This document shows, in pieces, positions 23,201 through 32,110 of a stretch of DNA of 64,000 nt (its first letter is position 1; every line of letters starts with the position of its first letter). The notes beneath the pieces were generated by a model. That model made no database searches. It saw only the letters and a list, made by a program, of their open reading frames with translations, and was not told where the DNA came from. The DNA is from Lophius americanus (taxonomy: Eukaryota; Chordata; Actinopteri; Lophiiformes; Lophiidae): positions 1,592,001 to 1,656,000 of the forward strand of contig JBBDHG010000133.1 of assembly GCA_037951165.1 (NCBI GenBank). Direction: 5' to 3'. The position numbers and the translations under genes were made by a program.

Positions 23201-26200
23201 AGTGACTTAAACACTTAGCACAAGCACACACAGGCACGCAAACGCACACAAACGGAAGCGCGCACAAAAACACGCACACACACACAGTCTTTCCAGTAAC
23301 TCTCACTTCCTGTCTGATAGACATGTTGAAAATGTTCAGTGACTCGTGTAGACAGGGTGGTTATCAAACATTTCCCCCTCAGATCACAAGACTCACTGCT
23401 CTCTCTCGCTCTTTTTCAGTCCATCTGTCACTGATTGAGTAGAAGTCAAAACAACCTCCATTAATTTAATTTTCATTTGTAGGTATGAATAAAGTTGAGG
23501 AGAAGCTGAAGGTGGGCCGGGTGAAAAGACCAGAAGGAAGTGGGTTCAGCGAGGAGCCCCAGAGAAGACCTGCAAATCACTCTACAAAGAAAGACCAAGC
23601 CACAACCAGCCCTGGTGAACACCAAGATCAGCATGTTTGAATGAGTCTAGTTATCATAATGAAGTCTCCATTTATTAATTCATTCATCCATTCGTTCATT
23701 TTCTGTAGCCTTTCATCCTGTTCAAGGAGCATTTCTTCACTCCAAACAATTTTACTGTGTGTCTGACCTTTTGATCGGGTAGAAGAACACACAACTTTAA
23801 TCAAAATATGATCCCATGTCGTCCTGCTTGTTGTGAGATATATATTAATTTAAGAAATTAAAATGCTGTACCTCTTATTTAAATGCATTGGACATACACT
23901 TGCAAATTCGGTTTTTGGGTGATTGCTATAATCATATATACTTCATAAAGATATATGATTTCATCCACTCACAACCCATCCACTGCAATCTAGAATGCTA
24001 ATTCTTTATTGAAATGGCCAAATCAATCAGCAGAGTTTGATCTGTGCATGAACACCACACAATGGAATATGCAGTAGTGCTCCTCCTCATATGCTGTAAA
24101 TTAAGTTGTTCATGGAAAGAATATTGTTAGAAATCAAAGGTCAGAGGACTCCTTGGCCAAGGAGCACTTGTCGGTCCTTCAGCGAGAAGATCTTGTGTGC
24201 CATGTGCTGGATTTAAATGGAATGGGAGAGAACGTTATTGCTTTATTGACATGATTTTTTGCCAATAAACACATCTATGATTAATTAAGAGACTAAATAC
24301 AATTATCTAGTACAAACTTGAAATAAAAAGTAAGTTGACAAAACAAGAATACCAGGAGCCCATTTGGAAATATTATACCATTTACCAAAATTACTAGTAT
24401 GGGGTACTTAACTGTGAGTGTAACAACGTCTTGATTTTTTTCTCAAGGTGCTGTTTCAGACCCACAGTGGCAACGAGCAATCTCAGAGCGAGGTGAAGTG
24501 GTGTGTCCGACGTGCTCCATTGTCACAAGGAAAACAGTTCATGGCCTCAAGAAACATATGGAGATTTGCCAAAAGGTCAGTTGCAGATGCAGACGCTCAT
24601 CATATTGTGAGTGGAGAGGGCATGCTGTCACAACTTTCTACAGGGTTGCTGTGAAACTAACAAAAAAGTATTTTCCTGTTGGACTAGTTGCAATAACACC
24701 ATTCCCCAAAAAATACCTCAGTGCACACAGGATACATGCTGAAAATTTGACAAGAATGTTCTTACACCAATTGTTGTGCTTAACACTTTTGTTAATCACA
24801 ATTGCTATCAGCGGTTTTATCTGAATATGAAATGAAATGAAAATCCACTCCAGTCCCTTTCGCCTATTTATAACTTTGACTACAGTGTTATTCGAGACAT
24901 TTCCCTGATATCCACATTTTGCAGAGTCCGGGGAGCCTTTACAGTAACGATATTGATTGTAATACTGTACAAATGTCATCAGGCAAGAATATCAGTACTG
25001 TGATCTCAATCAGAATGTCATGTAATATCCTATACTCATCTGTGCTGATATTAAAGCTGATATCAGTGGAAATTAATAAAGTGGGTGGGTGGGTGGGTGG
25101 ACACTGTCCACGTCTGTGGTTTGTTTGGATTGCACTCAATTGTGGTAAACAGTAATAAAAAAGATAGGGGTGAACCACAGAAGTGGACGATCCATCTACA
25201 TTACTGTATATTGAGCTGTTTCCTGAGAACATACCAGCTGGGATGGTGCAGTAGCCTCCAGGCCCTCGGAGATGTGTTTCTTCTGCCCATTTAATGGCTC
25301 TCTGGCCCAATGGCCCAGTGACTCAATTAAATTGACAGTCTGCCGTTAAGCAATGACAGAATTACCACATTACAACTGGGTCATTCGCCATATCAATCAA
25401 GTCAATAGGACGAGGAGAAAAATCAACGAAATAGAAACACTAAGTGTTAAATTGGCCTCAAGTTGAGGGATATATCTGTAATACTATACATTGACCAGAA
25501 TTGTGCTCTAATGATGAACTCTCTTCAGTTACAGATGAAAGATTAGTTTGTTGATAGATCCAATAAGAGTATTGCCAGTAAGACCAGGTTTCTTGTGTGT
25601 TTCCATTCAAAACATTATCTGATACCCTGTTCGGCTTTCAACCCCTGCAGCTCCAGGATGCCCTGAAGTGCCAACAGTGCCATAAACAGTTCAGGTCCAA
25701 GGCAGGCCTGAACTACCACACCATGGTTGAACACACCACCAAGGTACATCACACACATGAGCATGTAATTTATCCTTTTCCCTCTTACTTTTGCTTTCTC
25801 TCTGATACTTTCCATCTAACCCATTATTCAGTTGTCCAGATGAGGATGCATTGGGGATCTTAGATTTTGTCACTGTCACACTGACCCAATGACTAGTTTA
25901 TTACTGGACACAACACCAAAGCACTAAACCTGTCCTGAGAGAGGTCAGACTGTGGATTAGGACTCTATGTATGGACATTCAACATTCTCTACTACTAGCA
26001 TCACTTTTCACAGTGTTTTTTTGGCAGTTTTTCATGGATATGCACTACGCACACATATAGGAAGATATCTAGTATCTGTTTTCCACCAGCTGTTATACAC
26101 AGCTACACTGTTCTGAGTTTTTATAGTCAGTCGTTATCCTCTTCACTTGCCTTTTGTTAATGAGCATACATTTGTTGGATGGTATTCCTGTCCTCCTCAT

Positions 26201-29200
26201 ATTTCTGTATGCATCTGTTTTAACACTGACAGCAGAGAGCTTCATTAAGATATTATCATGACGCTCCTTGACACACTTAAAGCAATGATACTGCTATGAA
26301 GATTACTGAATAATTCAACACTGCCTGTTTCAATAAGAGTCATGAAAGATTAATGAACGTACGTGCATCAAACCCTGCAGCATGCATGTTTATTGTGTTT
26401 TAAAAAAAAAAAAAAAAGTTTTGCACGAGTACACTTTTCGATACATTGCCTGAGCTGTAATGATTTTTCTGTGTAAAATTATTAAGAAATTGCCCACCAT
26501 TATCACTGTCTGTCAAAGTATATAAATAATTGTATTATTATTGTTGTTATTATGTAGCAGTTGCTTATTGTGAAGAGTCGCAAGGTCAACTGGCTAGACT
26601 AGAGAAGTACATACAATATACTATATGGGGCTCTGGGGGGCCATTGGGCGCAGTGGTGGATTGGGTTCCTCTCTGCTTACCGCTGGGGGTCAGCATGGCG
26701 TTGTGATGACCCCCACTTGAAACCACATCCAGTGACAAGCTTTATCACACCCGCAACAATAAGATGAACACAGAGTGGTGTAGTTATGGATGCAATGTGG
26801 ATGTTATTGTATGTGTGTGTATAACTATATATCTATATAGATATATAGATTCCCCCCCTTTATATTTCCCACTTTCTTTCGCTCAGCACCCCAAACCCCT
26901 TTTTCCGGTTTCTGGTCCTCATTGAATAATAAAATATAATAATAATAAATTAATAAAAATCAATTCACGCAACTGGAGGAGTATGACAGACTCTTCTTTT
27001 CCAGACTTAAATGTGTCTGGCACACTGTAAGGCAGCCTGATCCTCATTCTGCATGCCAAGGGAATGGGACAGGTCATGTTCAAAAAAAAGAAGAGAAAAA
27101 AAAGCCCCCCCAAAATAAATGTGTGACCTATATTGTCTGGTAAATGTACAAGAATACTGCTTAATACACTCTAAGTCTATACAGTGAGAAACTGTATAGA
27201 CGAAACTTTAAATTAACGGAAACGTTTTTTTAATTTTTTTTTACAGTGTAAGTTTTTTTTTTATGGGCTAAATTGCCTATAGGCCTGGTCATCTGGGGAT
27301 ATATTGACAGAGATATTGTTTCTGTAAGTGGCCAGTGACCACTAGTAGTGTAGTGGCTAGTTTTTTTGTAGTGTGTTCATATAGCCACTTTTCTGCTTCG
27401 TACATTATTACTTTTATCTCTTATTGATTCTTGCTGTTTTTGATTTTTTTTTTGTATGCTTTGATATAAGCCAGACCCTAGTTAAAGTGTTTTGTTGGTA
27501 GATAAGCAGACAGATAGAGGGACAGGGGCCGGACAATGAGATGTAACCTTGATGTTTCTGTTCCAACGATGAAACTGCCCCCCAACAATAAAGGTTGGAC
27601 AGAAGGATCAATTTTGTGTGAAGCTTGTTGCACCATTGCAGCACAATCAAATGCTGTGGTAACATTTAAAAGGTGGTCATACTTTGGCTACTGCTTTAAC
27701 TTGAATCAAATAATTAAGAAAGAGAATGGAAAAAATATAAATACTATCTTTTATAGAGAGGATGAGGAAGCTAATCTTTTATTAAACAGGAAAATTGCAA
27801 ATGAAGATTTGCATATGATATTTATGAATTAATACCTGGATGCTCAAAGTTGCCTTGCACTTTAAACCCTATCCCTTCTTGCTCCTCTTCTGTATTTCTC
27901 ACATCTTCACAGTTGTCAATACGAAAAAACAAGTGATATTCGTATCTCCGGGATTTTTCAGAATTTCCGATGTCTGTGTAGTTTCCTATGCTTCTATTAT
28001 TTGTCGTCCCTGGCCAAACGGCCATCTGTTATTCTGGACATTGATCGTATTTGGCACCAACCCACACCATAGTGAAAATACAAGCTTGACAGTTGTCATA
28101 AACATGCCTTCAGTAACACCTTCATCGTGAAACCATAAAATGATTCTGGCACAGTGTGAACACATGAGATGGCACACACATTTTCATCAATATTTTTTAT
28201 AGACAGGAGGGAGCCAGAGGTGTCGTAGTGGGACGAGCTAATGTGACGCTCTGTTTGTTTCCCCACAGCCCTCGGGGAGCGAGGGACAGACGGGCGACAA
28301 TCACAAGGAGAGAGAAAGACTTCGCCTAGTGCTCAAACAGATGGGACGAATCAAGTGTCCTAGTGAGGTATGTACCCCTTGTTCTTTCCTTTGTCCATGT
28401 CTCTTTCCTTTCTCCTATTCTTTACTTCTATTGCTTTCTCATGTCCTGCATTGAGATGTTCCCAGCCATTCTGCCTTGCGTGTCACATTTTCCTCTCTCC
28501 TCATGAGCAAGCTTGATTTCCTTTAGTCCTTTTCCTCAAACTTCTTATTTGTTTCCACCTCCTTTTACCTCTCTCCCTCCTTTTCTTCCCTGACTTGCTC
28601 TTGTCATAATGCCCAAAACCACATCCACAGTCTGCTTCCCATTACTCACACTAGAATGCAAAAGACAGAGGAAGAGAAAGCACTGCAAAAATGCACTTTG
28701 CTGTGACATGTCCTTTCACTTAAATTCAAGCTAATTTTCTTTTGCATAGGCTGCAGAATAGTGACCAATTGTGGCAATATTGTTCTGGCAATCACATACA
28801 TTTTTTCCCTAACTCAATTTTGTGACTAATGAGCATTACTCTGTCTCATTTCTATCATTCAACCACACACATCTTATGTATGCAAACACACATACATGTA
28901 CAGGGTTGTTCAGCACACTTTTCCAGTCTGATGGGGTACCAGTACCACCAGAAACGTTGTGGAAGGGAGTTCTCTGACGACGAGAAGCCTGTGTTTCTGT
29001 GCCAACACTGTGGGAAAACCTACCGCTCCAAAGCTGGCAGAGACTATCATGTGCGCACAGAACATTCACCAACTAACACCACCGCCATGACAGCCACCAA
29101 CAACAAGGACAGTTTGACTGACACCAACAACAACACTGGCACACAGAGGGTAAGATCATCTCGCAAGGCAGTAGTATTAGAGGAGGCTGACCTTTTTTTA

Positions 29201-31962
29201 GTTTGACACTGTTCAGACTTTTTCTTTTTTACATTAATTTAACTGTAATTAGTAGTCAGAGTTTACTTACATTTGCCCCTAAAACAAATGTCATACTGCT
29301 CCTTCAGGTGGTCTCTGAGGATTTTCAATCAATAGGCAAGAAGGAACAAAACCAAACAGACATGAAGGATTGGCAGGAGACAGCACGACCCACCCAGCCA
29401 AGAGTGAGGGAAGGACAGGCTAGCGACGAGGACACAGAAAAGGAAAAGGAGAGGGACAGAGACAACGAGAAAGCATTACAGAAGGCAAGCCAGGGGGATG
29501 ACCTTGAGCGGACCCCAAGTGGCAGAGTGAGGCGTCGCTCAGCTCAGGTGGCAGTCTTCCACTTGCAGGAGATAGCAGAGGACGAACTGGCCAAAGACTG
29601 GGGCACCAAGCGCCGCATCAAGGATGACCTGGTGCCTGATAGCAAGAGGGTAAGGATAGGAACTGGATGCAATTGACAGACACGATGTAAATTTTTTGCA
29701 GACATACTGTACATGCATTCCACCCACACCCACAGGCAAAGGTAAGGACAGAAATAGATGCCATCAGCAAATGAATTATCACCACTCTCTCATATACAGG
29801 AGCTGATACGGGGTATTACCCTGACAAACGTTGTTGAAAAACAGCAAAGCCCAAGTGGCTGGATAAATATTTATTTTCCTGTCTCTTTTTACACAAACTT
29901 TAAAATTGTTTCCCTGAATGCTAACATAAATTCTTTGCTTCGTATAGTTAAACTACACACGTCCTGGTCTCCCAAACTTCAGTCCAGAGTTACTGGAGAC
30001 CTGGAAGAATCAAGTCAAGGAGAAGGGCTTTGTCTGCTGCAACAATGAAGTAAAACAAATTTACTTGTCATGTGTATCTATGGAAAAGTTCCTGTCATAA
30101 TAAACAAAAATAAATCCATGGATTTGTTTAATATGGAATGTTTATATCTCTTTCTTGTCAGAACTGTGAAGCTGTCTATTCCAGTGTGTCAGGACTAAAA
30201 GCCCATCTCGCCAACTGCAGCCAGGTACAAAAACTCACCTGCTATAAAGCCATTGAACTGACTGCATTTGTCACTGTAGATTCTATTGTATTAAATACGT
30301 TTGCTACAAAATGTGAACCCAGATTAATACATAAGGTCAGGTAAGTCAGGATTGTACACATCATTTTCTTTGCTGCTACAACAAGCTTATGTCACTGAAA
30401 GAGAAAAAACAATGTAATACAGAACGGTAGTGAACATAAAGAGCAAAAAGAGATTACAATAAAGGATTCAACAAAGAATTTTACCAACCTATAGTCGGAT
30501 TTGAAAACATAATACACAAGATGACAATCCAACCTAAAAAGTTAGAGAGATTGAATTCTGAAATGCCTTTTTTTATTTATGGTGTTAACTGAAGAATCAC
30601 CCAAAAACCACTGCTGTAGAGATCACTTTGTGTGTGTTGCAGGGTGGTGGAGAACTGGGGAAGTACACCTGTCTGATCTGCAAGAAGGAGTTTAGCTCAG
30701 AGAGTGGTGTGAAGTACCACATTAGCAAAACGCACTCACAGGTGGGTCAGTCACAGTGTAAAACATTACAAACACAGGTGGGTCAGTTTTTAGTGATAAA
30801 TCCCACAAACAGAGGTGGGTCAGTCTCAGTGATAAACCCCACAAACAGTTGGGTCAGTCTCAGTGTGGAACCTCACAAACACAGGTGGGTCAGTCACAGT
30901 GTAAAACCTTACAAACACAGGTGGGTCAGTCTCAGTGATAAATCCCACAAACAGAGGTGGGTCAGTCTCAGTGATGAACCTATAGAAACAGATATAGGTC
31001 AGTCTCAGTGATAAACCCCACAAACAGTTGGGTCAGTCTCAGTGTGAAACCTCACAAACACAGGTGGGTCAGTCTCAGTAATAAACCTCTATGATTCCAA
31101 GGAGACATATAGGCAATCACGTGAAGCAGGGGCTTTCTACCTCAGCCCCTGTCCCCTCTATGTTCTTTCCAAGGATCTTTTAGTTTCATTAGGAAAAACA
31201 GGAGGTCTATCTGCACAATGACTGTAGATACCAGACATGTCTACAATATGACCCACACTGGAACTGGTGAGATATTACTACGAGTTAGGGAAGATGTCAT
31301 TGGTAGTCAAGTAGTCTCTGTGATACTGCAGCTACAACTCTTTCCAAATAATGGATTATTTGGTATGACATACCTGTGTGGGCGGGGCTAATATAAAATG
31401 GGCTACTGTGATTGGACAATACTTCACATATGATAGCCTAAAGGCTCAAGCCTGAAACTTGAAGGTCGAGACTTGAGGTGTGTTTGTGACTTGCATATGT
31501 GAGACTTACTCCCGGCTCTTCCAGTCACAGGGGACAATCTATAGTTATGTCATGTATGTGCTCCTATTCCTTCTACCAATGTTAGCTGATCACTAACAGT
31601 GTGTTTTATTGCCTTAGAACTGGTTTCGTGCAGCAGCCTGTCAAGTGGTCCCCAGTAGCAAAAGTTTGGTGCCAGAAAACCATGGGATCAAGGCTGAGGT
31701 GAGGAATGGTGCCACGACTGGTAGGAAGAGGGGCCGAAAGCCAAAAGAGCGCCCATCTGTGGTTGAAACTCTCCAGACAAAAACTGAAGCATCTACCACT
31801 ATTCAAAACTCAACCCCTGACATGAGCCCTTCGTCTGACACGACACAGCCCCCCACTTTGATCCCTGACCCAACAGACATTGCTAATTCATCCAAAAACA
31901 GACAGCCCACGTACTCCACCGCCAGACGAAGCAAAGCCAAGAGGATGTCATTGTCTGAGTAG
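8069..31962 (+). CDS. znf512b: znf512b, zinc finger protein 512B (16 coding exons, 840 aa spliced)
   Basis: Coding exons: 8069-8201, 20218-20297, 20450-20578, 20892-21067, 21178-21461, 21560-21631, 23483-23614, 24448-24575, 25651-25743, 28269-28367, 28904-29149, 29308-29649, 29948-30049, 30162-30224, 30643-30741, 31618-31962. They total 2523 nt with all phases matching and no internal stop; human ZNF512B is about 890 aa. Zinc fingers, by residue: C90/C95/H108/C112; C125/C128/H141/H146; C355/C358/H372/C376; C385/C388/H401/H406; C439/C444/H457/C461; C475/C478/H491/H496; C669/C674/H687/C691; C703/C706/H719/H724. An RRKQ-type NuRD-interaction motif sits at 268-274 and basic AT-hook-like stretches at 55-61 and 762-769. 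The family is nuclear and chromatin-binding. The long mammalian VSKP/VTKP-type repeat between finger 2 and the NuRD motif is absent, replaced by a Q/S/H-rich stretch (about 211-241). ZNF512B was chosen over ZNF512 because of the NuRD motif block, the finger 3-4 linker and the position next to uckl1. The start at 8069 has good ATG context (G at -3, G at +4), but an upstream coding exon cannot be excluded. Confidence 0.95.
8969..9068. repeat. GT/GC-interrupted microsatellite
   Basis: About 100 bp of GTGTGT interrupted by GC and GGG variants. It creates spurious Val/Cys and His/Thr open frames on both strands. Confidence 0.95.
11559..11695 (+). mobile_element. SINE tail, forward copy
   Basis: CTAAAATTGCCAATAGGAG..., TGTGTCAGCCCTGCGATGCA and CAGCTGGGATAGGCTCCAGC match the same SINE body and tail as the copy at 2825-3245. 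Truncated at the 5' side. Confidence 0.65.
11729..11850 (-). mobile_element. SINE, reverse copy with tRNA-like head
   Basis: On the minus strand it reads AGTAGCGCAGTGGTTAGG, then GTTACCGGGTTCGAATCCAC (an RNA polymerase III B box), then GGCCTTTCTGTGGGAAGA and a short CAGCTGGGATAGGC tail. It lies tail-to-tail with the forward copy just upstream. Confidence 0.7.
11943..12070. repeat. 32-bp minisatellite, four identical units
   Basis: Units at 11943, 11975, 12007 and 12039 are identical to the base (GTGCACGTGTTTGTGCGTGT plus 12 more). Degenerate flanking units precede it. All six frames stay open through it because the unit lacks stops. Confidence 0.95.
19750..19791. repeat. perfect 18-bp inverted repeat with 6-nt loop
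   Basis: Left arm 19750-19767 (AATTCAAGTTAGCAGGAA) and right arm 19774-19791 are exact reverse complements, with loop TGTGTC. Lies 430 bp upstream of the exon at 20218 in intron 2. Confidence 0.9.
20218..20297 (+). CDS. znf512b: znf512b coding exon 2
   Basis: Acceptor CACAAG at 20217, donor GTGAGT at 20298. Residues 45-71 include the basic KRKGRPKAE stretch, corresponding to KKKGRPKAE in the human protein, which resembles an AT-hook core (GRP). Confidence 0.92.
20450..20578 (+). CDS. znf512b: znf512b coding exon 3 (finger 1)
   Basis: Phase-0 exon of 43 codons, residues 72-114. It carries W78 and the C2HC finger C90-x4-C95-x12-H108-x3-C112. Near-identical in motif to the human segment WLEFPSIYGLKYHYQRCQG. 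Donor GTGAGT at 20579. Confidence 0.97.
20892..21067 (+). CDS. znf512b: znf512b coding exon 4 (finger 2)
   Basis: Residues 115-172 plus two bases. Contains the C2H2 finger C125-x2-C128-x12-H141-x4-H146 followed by a basic/polar tail. In mammals the VSKP/VTKP repeat expansion follows this point; here the exon simply ends at donor GTAACT. Confidence 0.96.
21178..21461 (+). CDS. znf512b: znf512b coding exon 5 (low-complexity linker)
   Basis: Residues 173-267. A Q/S/H-rich low-complexity stretch (about 211-241) is followed by the conserved acidic segment DEDPERMKH, which leads into the NuRD motif. Donor GTAAGA at 21462; the arginine codon of the motif is split across this intron. Confidence 0.95.
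21560..21631 (+). CDS. znf512b: znf512b coding exon 6 (variant NuRD-interaction motif)
   Basis: Residues 268-291, starting RRKQKTPKKFTGEQPSI. This block is essentially identical to human ZNF512B and resembles the RRKQ-x2-P motif by which FOG1-like proteins bind RBBP4/7 of NuRD. Donor GTATAT at 21632. Confidence 0.95.
21833..22260 (+). pseudogene. Tc1/mariner-like transposase remnant
   Basis: A terminus-like TACACCGATGATTTTT at 21833 is followed by degenerate transposon sequence. Around 22140-22190 it translates as LIWPPISPDLSFIEYL, recognisable as the Tc1-family WPP-x-SPDLNPIE motif at the last catalytic acidic residue. The frame is broken on both sides. A matching end-like GGCTGATCGGAGTA lies at about 23045. 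Sits in znf512b intron 7. Confidence 0.65.
23483..23614 (+). CDS. znf512b: znf512b coding exon 7 (basic linker)
   Basis: Residues 292-335; a lysine/arginine-rich disordered linker with no finger. Codon phase (2 bases in, 1 base out) matches both neighbours. Acceptor TTTGTAG, donor GTGAAC. Confidence 0.9.
24448..24575 (+). CDS. znf512b: znf512b coding exon 8 (finger 3)
   Basis: Residues 336-378. W343 precedes the C2HC finger C355-x2-C358-x13-H372-x3-C376 by exactly 12 residues to its first Cys. Motif VCPTCSIVTRKTVHGLKKHM parallels the human VCPTCNVVTRKTLVGLKKHM. Donor GTCAGT. Confidence 0.97.
25081..25100. repeat. (GTGG)5 tetranucleotide repeat
   Basis: Five perfect GTGG units in znf512b intron 9. 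Confidence 0.9.
25651..25743 (+). CDS. znf512b: znf512b coding exon 9 (finger 4)
   Basis: Phase-0 exon of 31 codons, residues 379-409. C2H2 finger C385-x2-C388-x12-H401-x4-H406. Starts LQDALKC as in human ZNF512B, which helps separate it from ZNF512. Acceptor CCCTGCAG, donor GTACAT. Confidence 0.97.
27589..27898 (+). repeat. direct repeat copy 1 (~300 bp)
   Basis: Nearly identical to 32995-33307. Across about 300 bp I count two substitutions and a 3-bp indel before the 3' end diverges. Sits in znf512b intron 10. A short open frame runs through it, but both substitutions between copies change its amino acids, so no coding constraint is visible. Confidence 0.9.
28269..28367 (+). CDS. znf512b: znf512b coding exon 10 (first half of finger 5)
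   Basis: Residues 410-442. Contains the helix ERERLRLVLKQMGRIKC, with L427 twelve residues before C439. The exon ends between the two zinc-binding cysteines of finger 5 (C439 here, C444 in the next exon). Confidence 0.96.
28904..29149 (+). CDS. znf512b: znf512b coding exon 11 (rest of finger 5, finger 6)
   Basis: Residues 443-524. Completes C2HC finger 5 (C444, H457, C461) and holds C2H2 finger 6 (C475/C478/H491/H496), motif CGKTYRSKAGRDYHV. It ends in a T/N-rich tail. Donor GTAAGA at 29150. Confidence 0.97.
29308..29649 (+). CDS. znf512b: znf512b coding exon 12 (charged linker and conserved SAQVAVFHLQEIAEDELA block)
   Basis: Residues 525-638. A highly charged, probably helical E/K/R/D stretch (about 564-592) precedes the family block TPSGRVRRRSAQVAVFHLQE, continuing through AEDELAKDW (593-622), which is nearly invariant in ZNF512B and recognisable in ZNF512. 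Its function is unknown to me. Confidence 0.97.
29948..30049 (+). CDS. znf512b: znf512b coding exon 13 (first half of finger 7)
   Basis: Residues 639-672. LNYTRPGLP...LLETWKNQVKEKGF matches both family members. W657 lies 12 residues before C669. As in exon 10, the intron falls between the two zinc-binding cysteines. Acceptor CGTATAG, donor GTAAAA (weak). Confidence 0.95.
30162..30224 (+). CDS. znf512b: znf512b coding exon 14 (rest of finger 7)
   Basis: 21 codons, residues 673-693: CEAVYSSVSGLKAHLANC completes C2HC finger 7 (C674, H687, C691). Acceptor TTGTCAG, donor GTACAA. Confidence 0.97.
30643..30741 (+). CDS. znf512b: znf512b coding exon 15 (finger 8)
   Basis: Residues 694-726: C2H2 finger 8, C703-x2-C706-x12-H719-x4-H724, motif EFSSESGVKYHI. 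Its donor (CACAG|GTGGGT at 30742) is the first unit of a 36-bp minisatellite that continues into the intron. Confidence 0.97.
30742..31085 (+). repeat. 36-bp minisatellite beginning at the splice donor
   Basis: About nine to ten units of 34-38 bp, consensus GTGGGTCAGTCTCAGTG followed by a variable AAACC-containing part and ACAAACACAG. Four unit subtypes recur in the same order (two partial higher-order blocks, the second with one extra unit). The first unit supplies the donor of the exon ending at 30741. Confidence 0.93.
31618..31962 (+). CDS. znf512b: znf512b last coding exon
   Basis: Residues 727-840 and stop TAG at 31960-31962. Begins NWFR like the human AENWFR segment. Contains the basic RKRGRKPKERP AT-hook-like motif (762-772), then a disordered T/P/S-rich tail ending in a basic patch. 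Confidence 0.95.
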   Translation, partial: NWFRAAACQVVPSSKSLVPENHGIKAEVRNGATTGRKRGRKPKERPSVVETLQTKTEASTTIQNSTPDMSPSSDTTQPPTLIPDPTDIANSSKNRQPTYSTARRSKAKRMSLSE

Positions 31963-32110
31963 CTGTGCTTATGTCGACCCAGGAGCCAGAGACAAATCTT
32001 ACTGTAAATGTTATGCCAGGAAACTAAATGACCTTTCTAACACAACACAAGGACTTGGCACTGAGAAGAGAGTTAAATTAACCAGTAGGAAATAAAAGAT
32101 TTAGTGCATA
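31963..32110 (+). other. znf512b: znf512b 3' UTR with polyadenylation signal
   Basis: AATAAA occurs at 32091-32096, about 130 bp after the stop codon, and would give a short 3' UTR. Longer forms using later signals are possible. Confidence 0.5.

Noticed and set aside
30628..31011. 127-aa frame with a repeated VSVSxxP-like pattern
   Set aside because: The first part is the real finger 8 exon, but the frame then runs through the donor into the intronic minisatellite. The phase-correct donor at 30742 joins to 31618 as in the family.
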